From UBA1431 sp049324235 (GTDB taxonomy: Bacteria > Bacillota > Clostridia > Christensenellales > UBA1431): a stretch of 19,552 bases of DNA. The notes below the pieces were generated by a model that was not told the DNA's origin, did no database searches, and worked only from the letters and a program-made list of their open reading frames with translations. The position numbers were made by a program, and so were the translations under genes. Shown here one piece after another: positions 15,198 to 19,552 of the stretch. Location: positions 1-19,552 of the forward strand of contig JBMOLJ010000019.1 in assembly GCA_049324235.1 (NCBI GenBank), in the 5' to 3' direction. Positions within the stretch are counted from its first letter, which is position 1. Each line of letters opens with the position of its first letter.

Positions 15198-15226
15198 TTT
15201 ACAATATGAGTGTATAAGAATATAAT
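15198..15226 (+). promoter_or_regulatory. Promoter of the radical SAM / MoaD / E1 genes
   Basis: TTTACA (15198-15203) and TATAAT (15221-15226) are 17 bases apart. The start point near 15233 gives a leader of about 95 bases before the radical SAM gene. This separates expression of the maturation genes from that of AOR. Confidence 0.72.
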
Positions 15227-15240
15227 AATAAAGTGCTTGT

Positions 15241-15308
15241 TTGCGTGGGGGCAAAAAAAGCTTCTGCATACGTAGCAGAACAAGTACAATAGTTTGTATA
15301 TCCCGCAA
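15241..15308 (+). promoter_or_regulatory. Structured leader of the radical SAM gene
   Basis: TTGCG-T-GG (15241-15248, T bulged) can pair with CCCGCAA (15302-15308), enclosing a hairpin TTCTGC (15262-15267) / GCAGAA (15275-15280) with a 7-base loop. CTTGT just before the first arm (15236-15240) could compete by pairing with ACAAG (15280-15284). It fills the leader between promoter and ribosome site. It does not show the GGAAACGG / GCCTCCC stretches of the AOR leader, so it is not obviously a second copy of that element. Confidence 0.35.
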
Positions 15309-15328
15309 ATTCTGGAGGGTACAAAAAA

Positions 15329-16438
15329 ATGCCAATCGAGAAAGTTTACCTGGAACTGACCAGCAGATGCAATCTGAATTGCAGCATGTGTTACCGCAGG
15401 TCGTGGTGCCATCTGACACATGATATGGATAAAGGGATTCTTGATAAAAGCCTGGAGCAGATCAAGGCGTTGCCGTCCGTGAAAGAAGTCGTCCTTGGGG
15501 GCATCGGGGAGCCTACCTTTCACCCGGAAGCCGAACGGGTCATGCGCGCCTTGAAAGATAAATACCTGATACTGACTACCAACGGTACGATTATGAATGA
15601 ATCCCTGGCTAAAACCATTGTGGATTGTGTTAATCACGTCGTTATATCCGTCGACGGGATGGCAGACACCTTTTACAGCATACGTGAGTTCCCGTTGGAA
15701 CAGATCATTGAGAATGTAAAGCTGTTAAACGAGATTAAAATAAAGAGTACGGACAAAACATCGCCATCGGCATCGCAGTACATGGAAACCATGCTGGATA
15801 AATACAGGGAAATGGGTGTGGATATACCGCCGATGATTTCTTTCCAGATGGTTCTCTCCAAGACAAATAAAGATGAGGTTTTCGACGTTATTGATCTGGC
15901 GTCGTCGCTGAACGTGGCGCAAGTCATTCTGTCAAATATCCTGCCGACTTCAATAGACTCTGCGGATCTTATCCTGTATAAACTGCATAATAATGAGGAG
16001 ATGTTCAAGTTTTTTCAACGCGCACAGAACTATGCATACAAAAAGGGCATGCTGTTGAAATTCCCCGCGTATGAACTCAAAACCGAGAGAAGATGCAGGT
16101 TTATCGAGGACAATACCACGATGATCACCGCGTCGGGAGATGTGACGCCCTGCTACCGGCTCGCGCACGACGGGAAGGAGATCCTGTTCGGGCGGGAAAA
16201 GGCTATCTATGCGCATTCGTTCGGGAACGTCATGGAAAAGCCGCTCGATGAGATATGGGAAAGCAGGGCTTATACGAATTACCGCATGGCCGTTTACAAT
16301 AACCGGTATCCCTCCTGCACCGATTGCGACCTGCTTGACGCGTGTGATATGGTAGCCACTTCGGAAGTGGACTGCTACGGGTATATGCCGACCTGTGCCG
16401 ACTGCCTGTGGTCGAGGAAGCTCATCTATTGCGTGTAA
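15329..16438 (+). CDS. Radical SAM/SPASM protein, probable AOR maturase
   Basis: A 369-residue radical SAM enzyme. The SAM-binding [4Fe-4S] site is C-x3-C-x2-C (Cys14, Cys18, Cys21 in SRCNLNCSMC), with the GGIGEPTFHPE strand of the barrel typical of the family. The C-terminal third is a Cys-rich SPASM-type region: TPCYRL, then YPSCTDCDLLDAC and PTCADCLW, expected to bind auxiliary clusters. Radical SAM/SPASM proteins of this kind occur next to tungsten-type AOR genes and have been named tungsten cofactor oxidoreductase maturases; the actual chemistry is not established to my knowledge. GGAGGG lies about 10 bases before the ATG. It has its own promoter and structured leader and is followed after 76 bases by the MoaD-like gene. 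No short peptide substrate gene was found beside it, so AOR itself or its cofactor is the likely target. Confidence 0.87.
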   Translation: MPIEKVYLELTSRCNLNCSMCYRRSWCHLTHDMDKGILDKSLEQIKALPSVKEVVLGGIGEPTFHPEAERVMRALKDKYLILTTNGTIMNESLAKTIVDCVNHVVISVDGMADTFYSIREFPLEQIIENVKLLNEIKIKSTDKTSPSASQYMETMLDKYREMGVDIPPMISFQMVLSKTNKDEVFDVIDLASSLNVAQVILSNILPTSIDSADLILYKLHNNEEMFKFFQRAQNYAYKKGMLLKFPAYELKTERRCRFIEDNTTMITASGDVTPCYRLAHDGKEILFGREKAIYAHSFGNVMEKPLDEIWESRAYTNYRMAVYNNRYPSCTDCDLLDACDMVATSEVDCYGYMPTCADCLWSRKLIYCV

Positions 16439-16443
16439 CACCG

Positions 16444-16472
16444 TTGCCTTGCATCGGCGGCTTGATTATAAT
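16444..16472 (+). promoter_or_regulatory. Possible internal promoter before the MoaD-like gene
   Basis: TTGCCT (16444-16449) and a perfect TATAAT (16467-16472) are 17 bases apart in the 76-base gap after the radical SAM gene. The -35 is only a partial match, so this may be secondary to the promoter at 15198. Confidence 0.38.
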
Positions 16473-16514
16473 GTTACTGAGATTATATGGTAATGAATCC
16501 AAGAGGTGAAAGCG

Positions 16515-16739
16515 ATGCAGGTAAAAGTACGGCTGTTTGCTACGCTGCGTGAAGGCCGCGGCAAAGAAGTGATGGTTGACCTTCCAGATGGGGGAACGGC
16601 GCAAAACATCATCGAGAGCCTTAAAATAGCACGGGAAGACGTGGCCATATTGTTGATAAACGGCAGAGACGGGCGCTTGGACACGCAACTGGCAGGAACG
16701 GATGTCGTATCGATTTTTCCGCCCGTTGGGGGGGGCTGA
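16515..16739 (+). CDS. MoaD/ThiS-like sulfur-carrier protein
   Basis: A 74-residue beta-grasp protein ending in PPVGGG, the Gly-Gly tail that is adenylated and thiocarboxylated in MoaD and ThiS. MoaD gives sulfur to the dithiolene of molybdopterin, the pterin also used for tungsten. The N-terminus MQVKVRLFATLREGRGKEV and the SIFPPVGGG end are more MoaD-like than ThiS-like. An extra Gly follows the usual GG, which is seen in some relatives. AGAGGTGA lies 6 bases before the ATG at 16515; a GTG at 16506 would destroy that spacing. The E1-like activating enzyme follows 2 bases downstream, so the pair works together. An AOR-dedicated carrier, separate from the general moaD, is my inference. Confidence 0.9.
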   Translation: MQVKVRLFATLREGRGKEVMVDLPDGGTAQNIIESLKIAREDVAILLINGRDGRLDTQLAGTDVVSIFPPVGGG

Positions 16740-16741
16740 GT

Positions 16742-17419
16742 ATGAAACGCTATGCACGGAACAAAACGACGCTGAGCGAGGAAGAGAACCGGATTTTGCT
16801 TGATTCCAGGGTGTGCGTCGTGGGCTGCGGCGGGCTTGGCGGGTATGTCATCGAGATGCTGGGCAGGCTCGGCGTGGGGTCGATCACGGCCATTGACGGA
16901 GACGTTTTCGATGAAACCAACCTCAACAGGCAAATCCTCTCCAACATGGAGACGCTTGGCCAGAGCAAGGCGTTTACCGCCCAAAAGCGGATGGCGCTTG
17001 TGAATCCCGATGTCACGGTCAATCCGGTTCAGGCGTTTATAGACGGGGAAAATGCGGCGCGTCTTTTGAACGGGCATGATGTGATCGTGGATGCGCTGGA
17101 CAGGATCGGAACGCGGTTTATCATCCAGGAAACGGCTGAGGAGCTTGGCGTACCCTTCGTCCACGGCGCGATAGCGGGATGGTACGGACAGGTCGCAACG
17201 GTGTTCCCGGGGGAGCGGACGCTGGATAAGATTTATAAGGACAGGACGGCCGGGGGAAAAGAGAAGCTGCTGGGGAATCCGGCGTTTACACCGGCGCTTG
17301 TCAGCGCCATAGAGGTCGGCGAGGTGGTCAAGGTTCTGATCGGACGCGGTGATCTGTTAAGGAATAAGGTGCTTTTCATAAATTTACTGGATCAGGAGTA
17401 TGACGTCGTGGAATTGTAG
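16742..17419 (+). CDS. ThiF/MoeB/HesA-family E1-like adenylyltransferase
   Basis: A 225-residue enzyme that uses ATP to adenylate the C-terminal Gly of a MoaD/ThiS carrier, here almost surely the one encoded 2 bases upstream. Visible: nucleotide loop VGCGGLGG (residues 27-34), acidic DGDVFDETNLNRQ with Asp52 and Arg63, Lys76 in GQSKA, and the Mg-binding Asp in VDALD. The two CxxC pairs that hold structural zinc in E. coli MoeB are missing, and the protein is somewhat shorter than MoeB (about 249 residues), as in HesA/ThiF relatives beside AOR genes. No rhodanese domain. The Gly-rich run at the end of the previous gene (GGGGGGGG) probably serves as ribosome site. It closes the operon before a terminator. 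Confidence 0.92.
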   Translation: MKRYARNKTTLSEEENRILLDSRVCVVGCGGLGGYVIEMLGRLGVGSITAIDGDVFDETNLNRQILSNMETLGQSKAFTAQKRMALVNPDVTVNPVQAFIDGENAARLLNGHDVIVDALDRIGTRFIIQETAEELGVPFVHGAIAGWYGQVATVFPGERTLDKIYKDRTAGGKEKLLGNPAFTPALVSAIEVGEVVKVLIGRGDLLRNKVLFINLLDQEYDVVEL

Positions 17420-17439
17420 TGTATGCGTGCCCCTGTATG

Positions 17440-17469
17440 CAGCCTGTTGTTTCACCAGAGGCTGTTTTT
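17440..17469 (+). terminator. Intrinsic terminator of the AOR maturation genes
   Basis: CAGCCT (17440-17445) pairs with AGGCTG (17459-17464) around a 13-base loop, followed by TTTTT (17465-17469). It lies 20 bases after the E1-like gene. The stem is short but well placed between two convergent genes. Confidence 0.65.
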
Positions 17470-17504
17470 GTATATGTCATGCAAATTGTGTTGGTGCGGC
17501 CGAC

Positions 17505-18446
17505 TTATATTAGCAATCCGGAAATATATTCCTCTAAAGTACTGCCTGACATGGCGATGGCGGCGTCTCTTCCCACATAGCGGATATGCCACGGCTCGTA
17601 CCTGTACCCCGTGATGTGTTCCTTTCCTGCCGGATACCGTATGATGAACCCGAAATCCGGCGCATTCTCCTCCAGCCATTTTCCCTCCGGGGTATTGCCA
17701 AAGGCCTGCGTAAGCGCGTACCCCACGGACGGGCTGCTCACGTCTATGGCAAGCCCGGTCTGGTGCTCGCTTTCTCCCGGGCGCGCACTGAACTGATTGG
17801 CCAGCACGGGATCGGTTTCCCAGTTCTCCCTGAAAATGGCAGCCTGTCTCGGGTATGAACGGTAAGCCGATACGCCCGTAAGATCAATGCCCTCCGCCTG
17901 CGCTTTTGCAAAGAGCTGTTTCAGCGCTCTGGCCGCTTCATAGCGCATCTGCTTTTGAGGCGCGGGTCCCGCTATGGTGAAAGGAACGGCAGGTACGACA
18001 AGGTCCTCAGGCAGGTAATGGGGATCGAGCGCATTGGTTTTGTTCACCAGCACAAGCAAGTCGGACGGGTCCTGCACGATGCGGTACCCTTCGTCAACCA
18101 GCCGCTCCAGGTATGCCTTTGTTTTGGGGCCGTAGATGCCGTCCGGCGACAGTTCGGGGTACTTGAGCTGGATATAGTAGATCGTATTGGCGCTCTGTGG
18201 CCCGTAAATGCCGTCCACCCTGATGGGAAACCCCATGTAGGCCAATACCTGCTGTATATCCCGCACAGCCTCTCCGATGGCGCCGATGCCGTAGACGCCG
18301 ACGGGAAGCAAAGGGAGGAACAGGGATTCACCGGCAATGATGAGATCACTGTGCATGCCATTGGCCCGTTTTATTTCATCGACCGTGAGATCGAACTTAC
18401 GGGCGATCCTATACAAAGAATCACCACGCCGTACGATGTATATCAT
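17505..18446 (-). CDS. LysM / peptidoglycan-binding / VanY-type D,D- or L,D-carboxypeptidase
   Basis: A 313-residue cell-wall enzyme in three parts: LysM (1-45, YIVRRGDSLYRIARKF and IIAGESLFLP), a peptidoglycan-binding type 1 domain (about 55-118, with two DGIYGP repeats), and a VanY/DacB-like M15B peptidase (about 160-300). Zinc and catalytic residues are in place: SEHQTGLAID (His228, Asp235) and EPWHIRYVG (Glu284, His287). It trims D-amino acids from peptidoglycan stems. The start at 18446 has GAAGGGAG 7 bases before it; ATG 18476 has none. The LysM domain begins at residue 1 and there is no signal peptide or lipobox, as in spore coat/cortex LysM proteins such as SafA, which are made in the mother cell. 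A spore role is inference, helped by the neighbours upstream. Confidence 0.92.
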   Translation of the reverse strand: MIYIVRRGDSLYRIARKFDLTVDEIKRANGMHSDLIIAGESLFLPLLPVGVYGIGAIGEAVRDIQQVLAYMGFPIRVDGIYGPQSANTIYYIQLKYPELSPDGIYGPKTKAYLERLVDEGYRIVQDPSDLLVLVNKTNALDPHYLPEDLVVPAVPFTIAGPAPQKQMRYEAARALKQLFAKAQAEGIDLTGVSAYRSYPRQAAIFRENWETDPVLANQFSARPGESEHQTGLAIDVSSPSVGYALTQAFGNTPEGKWLEENAPDFGFIIRYPAGKEHITGYRYEPWHIRYVGRDAAIAMSGSTLEEYISGLLI

Positions 18447-18551
18447 GGGCGTTCTCCCTTCAAGCGGCTTTTCCATAATTTATGCACATTCACGTTGAAT
18501 GATGTACGCAGACGCGCTACCGCAAAGAAACTGATAAAGGCATTACAAACG

Positions 18552-18572
18552 AAGGGAGCAATATGCTCCCTT
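18552..18572 (-). terminator. Hairpin after the Cys-rich small gene
   Basis: AAGGGAGC and GCTCCCTT form a perfect 8-pair stem with a 5-base loop. On the minus strand it comes 31 bases after the stop of the Cys-rich gene. Only a broken T-run (TTCGTTTG) follows, so termination may be partial and some readthrough into the VanY-type gene is possible. Confidence 0.55.
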
Positions 18573-18603
18573 ACATGGCGTGTATAGTGCCAATATCACC
18601 GGC

Positions 18604-18705
18604 CTAACAGCAAAAACCGCAGCCGCAGCCACAACCGCAGCCACAACCGCAGCCACAGAAACAGTGACCGCAGCGGCAATGGCGGGAATCAAAAAAACCT
18701 ATCAC
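18604..18705 (-). CDS. 33-residue Cys-Gly-repeat protein (12 cysteines)
   Basis: An unlisted small gene, found by reading the minus strand after a strong ribosome site: GGAGG followed by 9 bases and GTG at 18705. The product begins MIGFFDSRHCRCGHCFC, then runs as Cys-Gly repeats (seven counted from Cys17) and ends FCC before TAG. Cysteines sit at 10, 12, 15, 17, 19, 21, 23, 25, 27, 29, 32 and 33, over a third of the chain. The Cys codons alternate TGC/TGT, so this is more than a simple dinucleotide slip, although a 12-base unit is repeated. I do not recognize a family. Such a chain could bind metal, cross-link through disulfides in a spore coat, or be a modified peptide; no modification enzyme is adjacent. 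A longer frame from ATG 18753 lacks a ribosome site. Confidence 0.7.
   Translation of the reverse strand: MIGFFDSRHCRCGHCFCGCGCGCGCGCGCGFCC
18622..18657 (-). repeat. Three tandem 12-base units within the Cys-Gly gene
   Basis: GCCGCAGCCACA (18622-18633) and two copies of ACCGCAGCCACA (18634-18645, 18646-18657) follow head to tail. Each unit encodes Cys-Gly-Cys-Gly on the minus strand, so copy-number change would keep the frame and alter the number of Cys-Gly pairs. Confidence 0.8.
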
Positions 18706-18750
18706 AGCGTAACACCTCCACGTCTGGTTTACGGCTAAACCATTTGGGCC

Positions 18751-18771
18751 CATAATATATACGTATGAAGA
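18751..18771 (-). promoter_or_regulatory. Shared upstream element of the Cys-Gly gene
   Basis: On the minus strand this reads TCTTCATAC, six variable bases, ATTATG. The same arrangement, 16 of 21 bases identical, lies before the 68-residue protein gene (19145-19165). It ends 45 bases before the start codon. CATAC recalls the -10 of mother-cell sigma factors (E and K recognize CATA-type -10 boxes), but I found no matching -35, so the sigma assignment is open. Confidence 0.45.
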
Positions 18772-18854
18772 AAAAACGGAATTGGGAATAACCGGCGCGT
18801 GGCACAGGTGTTTTCTTAACCATTCAGGATGACGAAAGTAAGGTATGATGCCAA

Positions 18855-18874
18855 AGGGAGCAGAAATGCCCCCT
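18855..18874 (-). terminator. Hairpin after the 68-residue protein gene
   Basis: AGGGAGCA (18855-18862) pairs with TGCCCCCT (18867-18874), 8 pairs including one G-T on the minus strand, with a 4-base loop. On the minus strand TTT follows. It lies 26 bases after the stop of the gene at 18901 and closely resembles the hairpin at 18552-18572 (shared AGGGAGC arm). Confidence 0.55.
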
Positions 18875-18900
18875 AAAGTAATTCGTACTTGTACCGGTGT

Positions 18901-19107
18901 TTATCTTCTCCAGCCGCAATGGGGATGGTGGCAGCGCCTGCCGTGATGGCGCCTGTCCCAGCAGCCGCGCCCATCAAAGCCGCAGCCCCTGCCATCCCAG
19001 TCCGGACCAAAGCCGCGTTCAAAGCCTTCTTCCCAGATGGGGCCGCGCCTGTAAAAATCATCTCTTTCAACAAATCCAGGACCGTCATCAAAAAAAGGGT
19101 GACGCAT
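18901..19107 (-). CDS. 68-residue Gly/Arg/His/Cys-rich protein, possible spore coat protein
   Basis: The product opens MRHPFFDDGPGFVERDDFYRR, is rich in aromatic and charged residues up to about residue 40, and ends in a Gly/Arg/His/Cys tail: GRGCGFDGRGCWDRR, then HHGRRCHHPHCGWRR. It has four Cys and five His in the last 27 residues. I recognize no domain; such composition is common in spore coat and metal-binding small proteins. The ATG at 19107 has GGAGG 10 bases before it; a longer frame from 19143 would start upstream of that site. Its upstream element and terminator resemble those of the Cys-Gly gene 195 bases further on, so the two look co-regulated. Plus-strand frames over the same bases lack ribosome sites and are Ala/Pro-rich, as expected of shadows. 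Confidence 0.68.
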   Translation of the reverse strand: MRHPFFDDGPGFVERDDFYRRGPIWEEGFERGFGPDWDGRGCGFDGRGCWDRRHHGRRCHHPHCGWRR

Positions 19108-19144
19108 CAGTAGTACACCTCCAATTTGAATGAATAACTCCATT

Positions 19145-19165
19145 CATAATAACAGGGTATGAAGA
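19145..19165 (-). promoter_or_regulatory. Shared upstream element of the 68-residue protein gene
   Basis: Minus strand TCTTCATAC, six bases, ATTATG, matching 18751-18771 in both end blocks. It ends 37 bases before the start codon. The match of two blocks at identical spacing in front of two otherwise dissimilar genes argues for a common promoter or activator site. Confidence 0.45.
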
Positions 19166-19314
19166 CGGATTCCGGTTGGTTTATCCGCGGCCGTACAATA
19201 GAGTTTGACTACCGATACAAAGACAGTTTATACCAGTAATTGCGCCTCACTGGGGCCAGAGGGCTCATGAAGCCGGTTTATTTTTACCGGCCGTTTGTTG
19301 TGCATATTATCATC

Positions 19315-19343
19315 TTGACAGCGTTGGCCGGTTGAGATAAAAT
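19315..19343 (+). promoter_or_regulatory. Promoter of tRNA-Ala
   Basis: A perfect TTGACA (19315-19320) and TAAAAT (19338-19343) are 17 bases apart, 17 bases before the tRNA. A strong promoter as usual for stable RNA genes. Confidence 0.88.
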
Positions 19344-19360
19344 ATTCTGGCAAGCGTTAA

Positions 19361-19437
19361 GGGGCTGTAGCTCAGTTGGCTAGAGTACCTGACTGGCAGT
19401 CAGGGGGTCGAGAGTTCGAATCTCTTCAGCTCCACCA
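19361..19437 (+). tRNA. tRNA-Ala(GGC), CCA encoded
   Basis: A 77-base cloverleaf: acceptor GGGGCTG with CAGCTCC, D arm, anticodon stem CCTGA/TCAGG around the loop CTGGCAG (anticodon GGC, reading GCC), variable loop GGGTC, and T arm GAGAG/CTCTT with TTCGAAT. The acceptor contains the G3-U70 wobble that alanyl-tRNA synthetase recognizes, confirming alanine. The 3' ACCA is encoded. It has its own promoter and terminator and stands alone in this window. Confidence 0.96.
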
Positions 19438-19471
19438 TGTCTATCCTCGGGAATTGCCGTACTGGATAGAG

Positions 19472-19501
19472 AAAATAGTGGCTTTATAGGCCACTATTTT
19501 T
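19472..19501 (+). terminator. Intrinsic terminator after tRNA-Ala
   Basis: AAAATAGTGGC (19472-19482) pairs perfectly with GCCACTATTTT (19490-19500) around a 7-base loop; the arm ends in TTTTT. It lies 34 bases after the tRNA. Confidence 0.88.
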
Positions 19502-19520
19502 GTGGTCAAAAAAAAAAAAG

Positions 19521-19550
19521 AAAAGCGAGGACAACAATCCACGCTTTTTT
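19521..19550. terminator. Second, possibly bidirectional terminator at the window edge
   Basis: AAAAGCG (19521-19527) pairs with CGCTTTT (19542-19548), continued inside by GGA/TCC after an A-A mismatch, loop CAACAA. A T-run follows on the plus strand and 12 consecutive A (19508-19519) precede, giving a T-run on the minus strand. It may end a converging gene that lies beyond the window. Confidence 0.75.
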
Positions 19551-19552
19551 CT

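Noticed and set aside
15241..15308. Second Moco/Tuco riboswitch before the radical SAM gene
   Set aside because: The GGAAACGG, GCCTCCC and GGAAAGGA stretches of the first leader are absent; kept only as an unassigned structured leader.
18622..18657. Tandem repeats considered as CRISPR or satellite
   Set aside because: Units are 12 bases with no spacers and lie wholly inside a reading frame with ribosome site and stop.
18889..19113. Ala/Pro-rich plus-strand frames opposite the 68-residue gene
   Set aside because: No ribosome site in front of either start; the minus-strand frame has GGAGG, an upstream element and a terminator.
19272..19291. GCCGGT/ACCGGC hairpin upstream of the tRNA promoter
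   Set aside because: Only six pairs with a large loop and no gene on either strand placed to use it as terminator.
19361..19437. tRNA considered as tRNA-Cys because GCA occurs in the anticodon loop
   Set aside because: With a 7-base loop the anticodon is GGC, and the acceptor has the G3-U70 pair of tRNA-Ala.

Overview
The window looks like chromosomal DNA of an anaerobic, spore-forming member of the Clostridia (Bacillota). Evidence: a complete tricistronic GerA-type germinant receptor, a tungsten-type aldehyde:ferredoxin oxidoreductase (AOR) locus, an oxygen-sensitive NadA, Shine-Dalgarno sites of the AAGGAGG kind before almost every gene, TTGACA/TATAAT promoters, and small Cys/His/Gly-rich proteins of the sort found in spore coats. 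No species is claimed.

Layout. 1-2008 (+): C-terminal part of a Cu+ P-type ATPase followed by a CopZ-like chaperone, a copper-efflux pair. 2002-3210 (-): a MalY/PatB C-S lyase whose tail overlaps copZ. It is divergent from two tandem Rrf2-family regulators (3407-4302, +), of which only the first keeps the three cysteines expected for a [2Fe-2S] cluster. 4341-5255 (-): nadA, convergent with the regulators. 5468-7148 (+): a small EncFtn-like ferritin half, then a xanthine dehydrogenase-type operon in which the molybdenum and FAD subunits are cut down to fragments while the [2Fe-2S] subunit is intact. 7227-11086 (+): germinant receptor subunits in A-C-B order. 11103-11753 (-): a divergent cis-prenyltransferase. 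11888-12838 (+): a fused MsrA-MsrB methionine sulfoxide reductase.

13050-17469 (+) is the most coherent system: extended -10 promoter, a structured leader that I read as a molybdenum/tungsten-cofactor (Moco/Tuco) riboswitch, AOR, terminator, a long hairpin, an internal promoter, a second structured leader, a radical SAM/SPASM protein, a ThiS/MoaD-like protein ending in Gly-Gly-Gly, a ThiF/MoeB-like E1 enzyme, and a terminator. The parts fit one pathway: make or load a pterin-tungsten cofactor and mature the AOR. The conserved GCCTCCC strand of the putative aptamer is perfectly complementary to the GGGAGGC Shine-Dalgarno region of the AOR, which suggests translational control.

17505-19107 (-): a LysM / peptidoglycan-binding / VanY-type carboxypeptidase without a signal peptide, a 33-residue protein with 12 cysteines including seven Cys-Gly repeats, and a 68-residue His/Gly/Arg/Cys-rich protein. 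The last two share a 21-base upstream element and similar hairpin terminators, suggesting co-regulated, possibly sporulation, genes. The window closes with tRNA-Ala(GGC), with its own promoter and terminator, and a second terminator at the edge.
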